A stretch of DNA of 13,420 nucleotides from Ruminococcus sp. Its GTDB lineage: Bacteria; Bacillota; Clostridia; Oscillospirales; Ruminococcaceae. A model generated the notes under the pieces. The model saw only the letters and a list, made by a program, of their open reading frames with translations, was not told where the DNA came from and did not search any database. The translations under genes were made by a program, and so were the position numbers. The stretch is from positions 1-13,420 of the forward strand of contig JAFYET010000171.1 of NCBI GenBank assembly GCA_017544125.1, in the 5' to 3' direction. Shown here piece by piece: positions 7,349 to 12,499 of this stretch. Each line of letters starts with the position of its first letter. The stretch's first letter is position 1.

Positions 7349-7549
7349 ATGCTGCTCGCATCGGGCATAACGATACAGATAGGCTCACAGGCGCTTTTGA
7401 ATATGATGGTCGCCTGTAACGCATTCCCGAATACGGGTATATCGCTGCCGTTTTTCAGCTACGGCGGAACGGCGCTTATAATCACGCTCGGTGAGATAGG
7501 CATTCTGCTCAACGTCTCACGCCAGGCGAGAACAAAGAAGAAAAGATGA
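7349..7549 (+). CDS. ftsW: FtsW C-terminal fragment (66 aa)
   Basis: The same frame as the upstream fragment, starting at the first ATG after the premature stop. It contains the final FtsW signatures: ASGITIQIGSQALLNMMV, the loop PNTGISLPFFSYGGT, the last membrane helix and a basic cytoplasmic end (SRQARTKKKR). It lacks the 18 in-frame residues between the TAA and this ATG. Whether it is translated separately is unknown; the alternative is that it exists only as part of full-length FtsW made by readthrough, or in a corrected sequence. It ends with TGA 36 nt before murG. Confidence 0.5.
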   Translation: MLLASGITIQIGSQALLNMMVACNAFPNTGISLPFFSYGGTALIITLGEIGILLNVSRQARTKKKR

Positions 7550-7585
7550 CGGTGTGTAACGCACTGCATAAGAGGGTGTTTTGAA

Positions 7586-8716
7586 ATGCTTAAGGTGCTG
7601 CTTGCAGGCGGCGGAACGGCGGGTCATATAAACCCCGCACTCGCAATAGCCGAGATAATAAAGGAGCATCGCCCCGATGCCGAGTTTGCCTTTGCGGGCA
7701 ACCCCAAAAAGCTCGAGGCGACCATAATCCCCAAGGCGGGGTACCGCTTTGAGGGAATAAATGTCGAGGGTATACAGCGAAAGCTCACCCCCGAGAATAT
7801 AAAAAAGAATATTCACGCAGTGGGCTGCCTTATGAGGACGGGCTCACGGGCAAAGGCGATAATAAATGACTTCAAGCCTGACCTTGTGGTAGGGACGGGC
7901 GGCTATGTTTCGGGGCCGGTGCTGAGAAAGGCACAGCAGATGGGCATACCCACAGCGCTGCACGAGGCAAATGCCTTTGCGGGCGTTACCACAAAGCTGC
8001 TTTCAAAAAAGGCAGATGCCATAATGCTTACGGTCAAGGATACCAAGAACCTTGACCCGTCGGTAATGTCAAAGGTGACGGTGACGGGGCTGCCTGTCAG
8101 AAAGGCTTTTGATGCTATGGATAAGGCGCAGGCAAAGCAGAAGCTGGGCTTTGCGCAGGATGAGGTCTGTGTGCTCTCATGCGGCGGCAGCCTTGGCGCT
8201 CAGACGATTAACGAGAGCGTGCTCAAGCTCCTTAAATGGTATAAGGATAACGGTATAGTAGTTAACCACATACACTCATACGGCACCTATGCGGGGTATA
8301 AGGATTACCCCGAGAGGTTAAAGGCGCTTGGCATTGACTTTGAAAACGATAACAGACGGCTTATAAGCGATTATATAAATATGCCCGTGTGCATGGCGGC
8401 GGCTGACCTTGTGATAACAAGGTGCGGCGCATCTACTCTGATAGAGCTTGAAGCGATAGGCAGAGGGGCTGTGCTGATACCCTCGCCCCATGTGGCAGAG
8501 AACCACCAGTACCACAACGGCATGGTGCTCGAGCGTGCGGGTGCGGGCAAGGTAATAGAGGAAAAGGATCTTACAGACGAGCTGTTCATCGAAACGGTGA
8601 GCGGGCTGATAAAAGATAAAGAAAAACTGGAAGAGCTGGGGAGAAACTGTGCTTCTTTGTATATAAAGGACACAAATGACAGAATATGGGGCGTGCTTGA
8701 AAAGCTGATCAAATAA
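7586..8716 (+). CDS. murG: UDP-GlcNAc:lipid I N-acetylglucosaminyltransferase MurG
   Basis: Peripheral membrane GT28 glycosyltransferase on the cytoplasmic face; it converts lipid I to lipid II, the substrate of FtsW. The 376-aa length fits. The N-terminal Rossmann domain has the glycine loop GGGTAGHINPALA (8-20), then VVGTGGYVSGPV (101-112) and HEANAFAG (126-133). The C-terminal donor-binding domain has CGGSLGAQ (199-206), TRCGASTLIELEAIG (278-292) and AENHQYHNG (304-312), the usual UDP-GlcNAc-binding elements. AGAGGG at 7571-7576, 9 nt before ATG, supports the start. It follows ftsW by 36 nt and probably shares its transcript. The gene looks intact, which argues that the cluster as a whole is functional even though ftsW reads as broken. 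Confidence 0.97.
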   Translation: MLKVLLAGGGTAGHINPALAIAEIIKEHRPDAEFAFAGNPKKLEATIIPKAGYRFEGINVEGIQRKLTPENIKKNIHAVGCLMRTGSRAKAIINDFKPDLVVGTGGYVSGPVLRKAQQMGIPTALHEANAFAGVTTKLLSKKADAIMLTVKDTKNLDPSVMSKVTVTGLPVRKAFDAMDKAQAKQKLGFAQDEVCVLSCGGSLGAQTINESVLKLLKWYKDNGIVVNHIHSYGTYAGYKDYPERLKALGIDFENDNRRLISDYINMPVCMAAADLVITRCGASTLIELEAIGRGAVLIPSPHVAENHQYHNGMVLERAGAGKVIEEKDLTDELFIETVSGLIKDKEKLEELGRNCASLYIKDTNDRIWGVLEKLIK

Positions 8717-8774
8717 GGGCTGTCATAGGATATGTCATAAGGGAAGTAAAACAGATTCAAGGAGTAAGAAATAT

Positions 8775-9677
8775 ATGGCAAAAAAGAACCCTTCAATGGG
8801 CGGGCTTGAAGTGCCCGTGGGAATGGATGTCAATCAGGAGCTCGGCAGGCAGCTGATAGGCGATAGCTTCGGCAAGGGCGGCGCTCAGATGTCCAATCAG
8901 ATAAATATGCTTGCAAGCAGCGATTTCGCCAGTGCTTCCACCAGGTATTCGGGGCTTGAAAAGATAGAGAACCTTGCAAACGAGCGGGCAAAGGCAAAGC
9001 GTGAAGAGGAACTCGACTTCATGAAGAGCATAGCCAAAAAGCCTGCGGCGACAAGGAAGACCATCGACAACAAGCCGGGGGCTAAGATAAAGATAGCGGG
9101 CAAGTATATACCGCTTGGCAAATTTATAGTGATATGTGTGGTAATTCTTACCATACTTACATCGCTGGCACTTTTCGTTCCGCCGGTGTTTGTGACGAAC
9201 CTGGTCGATTCCAATTCGAGCAATGAGAATATCTTTGCCACAAAGGGCATAAACGAGCTGAGAGTTGAGTATGCAGATAAGTACTCTATGGAGGAAAATG
9301 ACGCATTCAACTCGGAAAAGGCAGAGAATTACAGAGAAGTTTACCTTAAGTTCTTTGTTATAAATATGTCGGTGTTCCAGACGAGGATACCGCAGTTTGA
9401 GCTTGCAACACGCAATTCTACCGATGCTGACAGGATAGTGTATGTGGGCAGCGACAACCCCCACGCCACAGTGCAGCCTTTCTCAAAGGGCGAGGTGACT
9501 GTTAAGGTGCTTGTCAATGTCGAGGGGCTCAATGACTCGGAATTCAGCGAGATATTCAGAGGAATGGTGCTCTACACCGTTGATATGGACAGAAAGGTGA
9601 CAAAATCCACCTTCTGCCCGTCGATACCTGCGATAATATTCGTTTCAGATGATATAACACTCTCGCTGGGCGCTTGA
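8775..9677 (+). CDS. Unrecognised single-pass membrane protein between murG and murA (300 aa)
   Basis: No family recognised. AAGGAG at 8759-8764 supports ATG 8775. Layout: about 113 cytoplasmic residues, Gly/Ser/Asn-rich at first and then strongly charged and probably helical (about 60-90, LEKIENLANERAKAKREEEL); one hydrophobic segment at about 114-136 (FIVICVVILTILTSLALFVP); then about 160 extracytoplasmic residues. The positive residues before the segment and the lack of a signal cleavage site suggest an N-in, C-out bitopic protein. The ectodomain is strand-rich and ends VSDDITLSLGA. Topology and position recall divisome bitopic proteins (DivIB, FtsL, DivIC), but it shows no POTRA or leucine-zipper pattern like theirs. 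It sits in an operon with murG, murA and divIB, so a role in wall synthesis or division is a reasonable inference. Confidence 0.85.
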   Translation: MAKKNPSMGGLEVPVGMDVNQELGRQLIGDSFGKGGAQMSNQINMLASSDFASASTRYSGLEKIENLANERAKAKREEELDFMKSIAKKPAATRKTIDNKPGAKIKIAGKYIPLGKFIVICVVILTILTSLALFVPPVFVTNLVDSNSSNENIFATKGINELRVEYADKYSMEENDAFNSEKAENYREVYLKFFVINMSVFQTRIPQFELATRNSTDADRIVYVGSDNPHATVQPFSKGEVTVKVLVNVEGLNDSEFSEIFRGMVLYTVDMDRKVTKSTFCPSIPAIIFVSDDITLSLGA

Positions 9678-9747
9678 TATTAACAAAATAGACCCGCTGT
9701 GCATATTATGACTTCGTACCACGCTTTTTGGGAAAGAAGGAAATGAT

Positions 9748-11007
9748 ATGCAGGGTTTTATTATTGAGGGCGGCAGTGAGCTTAAGGGCGAGATACGCAC
9801 CTCGGGTTCAAAAAACGCAGCACTGCCGATGATAGCGGCGTGCCTGCTGATAAACGATGAGGTAAGGCTGCATGACTGCCCTTGCCTGAGCGATGTTTAT
9901 TCATCGGTAAAGATACTTAACACCCTCGGGTGTAAATGCTCACTCAGCGGCGGCACGCTTACAGTGAACTGCAAGGCGCCTGTGAGCGACCATATACCTG
10001 ACAGGCTGATGAGGCTGATGCGCTCGTCGGCGCTGTATCTCGGGGCGTGCATAGGCAGGCTCGGCAGCTGTACCCTTTCATACCCGGGCGGGTGTGAGCT
10101 GGGGGCAAGGCCAATCGACCTGCATCTGGCAGCGCTTGAAAAAATGGGCGTGTGCATAAGCGAAAAGCACGGCGTTATAGAATGTACCTGCCCGGGCGGG
10201 CTTCACGGGGCGCATATAAGCCTTTCATTCCCGTCGGTGGGGGCGACCGAGAATATAATGCTTGCGGCAGCCCTTGCAAGGGGCGAAACTGTGATATACA
10301 ACAGCGCCCGTGAACCTGAGATAGCCGATCTTGCAGAGTTTCTGCGCAGGTGTGGTGCCGACATATCGGGCGATGGGTCATCGGTTATAAGAATAAACGG
10401 CGTAAAGGCGCTTCACGGCTGTGAATACAGCATAATGCCCGATCGTATAGTTGCGGCTACATACCTGTGTGCGGCAGCGCTTGCGGGCGGTGAGCTTATG
10501 GTGACCAATTCACGCATAGGGCAGCTTCGACCCGTTGCAGACGTGCTCTGCGAGGCAGGGTGCGATATATACGGGTATGATGACAGGATATATATAAGCA
10601 GAAAACGCCCTCTCAGGGCTGTAAAGACTATACGCACGATGCCCTACCCGGGCTTCCCGACCGATGCGCAGCCGCTGATAACGGCAGTGCTTTCAAGGGC
10701 GGCGGGGGTCAGCGTCGTGGCGGAGAATATATTTGAGAACCGCTTCCGTGCAAACCCGGAGCTTGTGCGCATGGGTGCCCGTATCAGAACAGAGGGCAGG
10801 GTTGCGGTGATAGAAGGAACTGACAGGCTCTACGGGGCACGAGTCATGGCGGCAGATCTGCGTGCAGGGGCAGCGCTGACAGCGGCGGCGATCTCGGCGC
10901 AGGGCATAACAGAGCTTGGAAATATAGAGTACATCGACAGGGGCTATGAGCGGCTTGAAAAGGCGCTGTCATCTGTCGGGGCTGTGATAACGAGAACACA
11001 GATATGA
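9748..11007 (+). CDS. murA: UDP-N-acetylglucosamine 1-carboxyvinyltransferase MurA
   Basis: Cytoplasmic enolpyruvyl transferase; first committed step of peptidoglycan synthesis (UDP-GlcNAc plus PEP) and the fosfomycin target. The 419-aa length is exactly typical. SGSKNAALPM (19-28) includes the Lys22/Asn23 pair. The active-site loop is YPGGCELGARPIDLH (112-126) with Cys116, the residue that fosfomycin alkylates; enzymes with Asp there are resistant, so this one is predicted sensitive at that position. FPSVGATENIMLAAALARG, YPGFPTDAQP and LRAGAALTAAAI are also conserved. AAGGA at 9737-9741 supports ATG 9748; an ATG at 9743 is out of frame. murA next to murG and divIB is a known clostridial arrangement. 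Firmicutes often have two MurA paralogues; whether there is a second here is not visible. Confidence 0.96.
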   Translation: MQGFIIEGGSELKGEIRTSGSKNAALPMIAACLLINDEVRLHDCPCLSDVYSSVKILNTLGCKCSLSGGTLTVNCKAPVSDHIPDRLMRLMRSSALYLGACIGRLGSCTLSYPGGCELGARPIDLHLAALEKMGVCISEKHGVIECTCPGGLHGAHISLSFPSVGATENIMLAAALARGETVIYNSAREPEIADLAEFLRRCGADISGDGSSVIRINGVKALHGCEYSIMPDRIVAATYLCAAALAGGELMVTNSRIGQLRPVADVLCEAGCDIYGYDDRIYISRKRPLRAVKTIRTMPYPGFPTDAQPLITAVLSRAAGVSVVAENIFENRFRANPELVRMGARIRTEGRVAVIEGTDRLYGARVMAADLRAGAALTAAAISAQGITELGNIEYIDRGYERLEKALSSVGAVITRTQI

Positions 11008-11046
11008 CGGTATCGCCCTTAAGGCGTGTAAAACAGGGGAGAGAAA

Positions 11047-12099
11047 ATGAAAAAGAGAAAGACATCACGTTCTGCCGCAGATGCGATAGCATCAAGGGGC
11101 GGCAGAAAGCTCCATAAAAAGCGAAAACGGATAAAGCTTGATATTCCCCCGAGGATAGTGTATGCCTTTGGCATAACTGCGGCTCTGGTGGTCGTGGTGA
11201 TAATGGCATTCACCCTGTTCTTTAATGTAAAGCAGGCGGAGATACAGGGCTGTGAGCTTTATACCTACGACCAGGTGCTGCTGATGAGCGGCGTTAATAA
11301 CAACACAAACCTTTTGCGAATGAACACCGATGTGGTGGAAAAGCGCCTGGTTCAGGGGCTGCCATATATCGAGGAGGCAAAGGTCACAAAGCGCTTCCCT
11401 GATTCGATTGATATAGAGCTTACCCCCGCTACGCAAAAGGCTAACATTGACGATGACGGGCGGTATATGGTAATATCATCGCAGGGGGTAGTGCTTGAAA
11501 CTGACAGAAAAGCCCCCGTGGCAGGGCTGCCGACTATAAAGGGCTTTGAGCCTGAGAACGGCATCAAGCCCGGCGATGAGATGAAATCTAAGGACAATCT
11601 CAAGGCAAAGATAGTCAAAACGCTGCTTGACACCATAGATAAGCTGGGCTTTGACAAGATAAGCGATATTGACCTTACCGACAGAACAAATATAGTGCTA
11701 AGATATGACGACAGGCTTGATATCTACATAGGCTCATCCTATGATATGGAGTATAAGCTGGAGGATATGAAGCTGGTCATTGACAAGGGGCTTATAAGCT
11801 CGTTCAGAGGTATGCTGCGCTATACGGGCGAGGAAAGCGGTATTATGGCAAGGAGCGAAGATGCTATCAAGAGCCGTGACGAAGCACGCCAGAAGCGCAA
11901 GGACACCGACAAGGCTGATGATAAGAAAAAGCAGGACGAGACAGCACAGCCCGAAGGTGAGCCGCAGGACGGCGGCGAACAGGGCTATGAGGACGGGCAG
12001 GACGGCGGCGACCCCGCACAGACAGAGCCGCCTGTAACTACAGCCCCGCCCGAGACAACACCGCCCCCGCCCGAGACCACGACCTGGGCAGGCTGGTAG
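11047..12099 (+). CDS. ftsQ: Cell division protein DivIB/FtsQ with extended acidic, Pro/Thr-rich C-terminal tail
   Basis: Bitopic divisome protein linking early and late division proteins, complexing with FtsL and DivIC. Start supported by AGGGGAG at 11035-11041. Domains: very basic cytoplasmic N-terminus (1-35), one membrane helix (about 37-59), POTRA domain (about 60-127; NVKQAEIQGCELYTYDQVL, then GLPYIEEAKVTKRFPDSIDIEL), and the beta domain with SSQGVVLETD (144-153), up to about 260. From about 283 to 350 the tail is low-complexity: charged Lys/Asp/Glu, then Gly/Gln/Asp-rich, then a Pro/Thr segment (326-345), ending WAGW. The tail is extracellular and resembles the Pro/Thr linkers of ruminococcal surface proteins. 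DivIB proteins of other Firmicutes also have variable tails, but this one is long. Last gene before the repeat-rich gap. Confidence 0.93.
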   Translation: MKKRKTSRSAADAIASRGGRKLHKKRKRIKLDIPPRIVYAFGITAALVVVVIMAFTLFFNVKQAEIQGCELYTYDQVLLMSGVNNNTNLLRMNTDVVEKRLVQGLPYIEEAKVTKRFPDSIDIELTPATQKANIDDDGRYMVISSQGVVLETDRKAPVAGLPTIKGFEPENGIKPGDEMKSKDNLKAKIVKTLLDTIDKLGFDKISDIDLTDRTNIVLRYDDRLDIYIGSSYDMEYKLEDMKLVIDKGLISSFRGMLRYTGEESGIMARSEDAIKSRDEARQKRKDTDKADDKKKQDETAQPEGEPQDGGEQGYEDGQDGGDPAQTEPPVTTAPPETTPPPPETTTWAGW

Positions 12100-12101
12100 T
12101 C

Positions 12102-12132
12102 AGAGTTAAGATATTAGAGATAAGAAGTAAGA
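12102..12132 (+). repeat. 31-nt interspersed repeat, copy 2 (just after ftsQ)
   Basis: Starts 2 nt after the ftsQ stop codon. It matches the reverse complement of 3783-3813 at 27 of 31 positions; the last 12 positions (TAAGAAGTAAGA) are identical. Two copies in opposite orientation, both in non-coding gaps of one cluster, indicate a dispersed genomic repeat and not chance. Confidence 0.7.
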
Positions 12133-12156
12133 ACAGAGACGACCCCGAGGTGACTT

Positions 12157-12201
12157 TTTGGGATTTTTGGGGGACGTTCACGTTCATCAAAAATGCCCAA
12201 A
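12157..12201 (+). repeat. Long imperfect inverted repeat (hairpin)
   Basis: The arm at 12157-12169 pairs with 12188-12201, 13 base pairs with one bulged G at 12195. The 18-nt loop contains ACGTTC twice in tandem. It is not followed by a U-tract, so a terminator role is doubtful; it may be the core of a repeat element. Confidence 0.5.
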
Positions 12202-12214
12202 CCTGTATCAGGCA

Positions 12215-12232
12215 CCGAGCGGGTCGGCTCGG
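12215..12232 (+). repeat. Short perfect inverted repeat
   Basis: CCGAGC (12215-12220) and GCTCGG (12227-12232) pair across a 6-nt loop. It directly precedes the stronger stem at 12237-12255, so the two may form stacked hairpins in the same transcript. Confidence 0.45.
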
Positions 12233-12236
12233 GGGT

Positions 12237-12255
12237 ATGGGGGCTTTGCCCCCAT
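12237..12255 (+). terminator. Terminator-like stem-loop after the murE-ftsQ block
   Basis: ATGGGGGC (12237-12244) and GCCCCCAT (12248-12255) form a perfect 8-bp GC-rich stem with a TTT loop. What follows is TTAAAATAATC, with only three T (12255-12257), so as an intrinsic terminator it is weak. It could end transcripts coming from ftsQ and separate them from ftsZ, or it may just be part of the repeat element. Being a near-perfect palindrome, it would act similarly from either strand. Confidence 0.4.
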
Positions 12256-12303
12256 TTAAAATAATCAAGAAGTAAAAAATAACACTATCTTATATATAAA
12301 TTG

Positions 12304-12325
12304 CCTAAATTTGTACGAAATTAGG
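12304..12325 (+). promoter_or_regulatory. Imperfect dyad upstream of the ftsZ promoters
   Basis: CCTAAATTT (12304-12312) and AAATTAGG (12318-12325) are inverted around GTACG, with one unpaired A. It ends 9 nt before a TTGACA box, a placement suited to an operator or activator site. A second, perfect palindrome, AATTGACAATT (12333-12343), covers the -35 itself. AT-rich DNA yields such symmetry by chance, so confidence is low. Confidence 0.3.
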
Positions 12326-12334
12326 GATAGTTAA

Positions 12335-12363
12335 TTGACAATTCACTAAAAATTTAAAATGAT
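12335..12363 (+). promoter_or_regulatory. Candidate sigma-A promoter P1 for ftsZ
   Basis: A perfect -35 TTGACA (12335-12340), a 17-nt spacer, then AATGAT (12358-12363), four of six to the -10 consensus. It lies in AT-rich DNA with no competing gene. Leader to ftsZ would be about 130 nt. Confidence 0.4.
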
Positions 12364-12376
12364 TTAATAAAAGCAC

Positions 12377-12408
12377 TTGAAACTTTCGGGATTTTATGTT
12401 AATATAAT
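12377..12408 (+). promoter_or_regulatory. Candidate sigma-A promoter P2 for ftsZ
   Basis: TTGAAA (12377-12382), then a 17-nt spacer to TAATAT (12400-12405), preceded by the extended -10 TG at 12397-12398. An overlapping perfect TATAAT (12403-12408) has a 20-nt spacing, too long for the same -35. Either way transcription would begin near 12412-12416, about 85-90 nt before the ftsZ start. Confidence 0.5.
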
Positions 12409-12441
12409 AATGTATCATTTTATGTAAAGATAGAAAAATAT

Positions 12442-12479
12442 GCCGGCCTGCCTGTGGGAGAGCCTCAGAGCTTGGCGGC
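12442..12479 (+). promoter_or_regulatory. Structured 5' leader of ftsZ
   Basis: GCCG (12442-12445) and CGGC (12476-12479), extended by CC/GG (12447-12448 with 12474-12475), close a 38-nt GC-rich block in otherwise AT-rich DNA. An inner small stem is possible (CTG 12452-12454 with CAG 12466-12468). It ends 6 nt before the ribosome site. It does not match a riboswitch class I know. Confidence 0.35.
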
Positions 12480-12485
12480 TGAAAC

Positions 12486-12490
12486 GGAGG
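12486..12490 (+). promoter_or_regulatory. Ribosome binding site that decides the ftsZ start
   Basis: GGAGG lies 9 nt before ATG 12500. An in-frame ATG at 12491 abuts the GGAGG with no spacing, so it is not the likely start; using it would add only three residues. Confidence 0.8.
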
Positions 12491-12499
12491 ATGTATAAT

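Larger units (their letters stand above)
6284..7549 (+). pseudogene. ftsW: ftsW interrupted by an in-frame TAA at 7292-7294
   Basis: SEDS-family lipid II polymerase (peptidoglycan glycosyltransferase), normally essential and paired with the class B PBP. The frame from TTG 6284 reads as FtsW to 7291, meets TAA, and continues in the same frame with clear FtsW homology to TGA 7547-7549. Without the stop it would be 421 aa, a normal FtsW length. Flanking residues on both sides (GAIVVILLF, then LLIVHGFYIASRAKDRFG) form one continuous membrane helix and cytoplasmic loop of the family. The length of the sequence is not disturbed, so one substitution is enough, most simply TTA (Leu) to TAA. TAA is used as a genuine stop by several neighbours, so a different genetic code is not the explanation. 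Possibilities: a real nonsense mutation, readthrough or split translation, or a sequencing error. Confidence 0.85.
12122..12275. repeat. Hairpin-rich segment flanked by 9-bp direct repeats
   Basis: AAGAAGTAA occurs at 12122-12130 and again at 12267-12275 (11 of 12 if extended to the right). Between them lie about 136 nt that are GC-rich and packed with inverted repeats (12157-12201, 12215-12232, 12237-12255), unlike the AT-rich DNA after 12276. No ORF in it is credible. This resembles a short non-autonomous repeat inserted with target duplication, or simply another partial copy of the GTAAGA repeat. Confidence 0.4.

Noticed and set aside
8793..9464. A 223-codon open frame on the minus strand
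   Set aside because: It lies wholly within the plus-strand gene at 8775-9677, which has a strong ribosome site, a sensible membrane topology and the same direction as all its neighbours.
8775..9677. Assignment as FtsL or DivIC
   Set aside because: Those are about 100-130 aa with a coiled coil right after the membrane helix; this ectodomain is longer and strand-like.
12038..12268. Minus-strand frame covering the ftsQ end and the hairpin block
   Set aside because: It overlaps the ftsQ coding tail and repeated hairpin DNA, and shows no ribosome site or family similarity.
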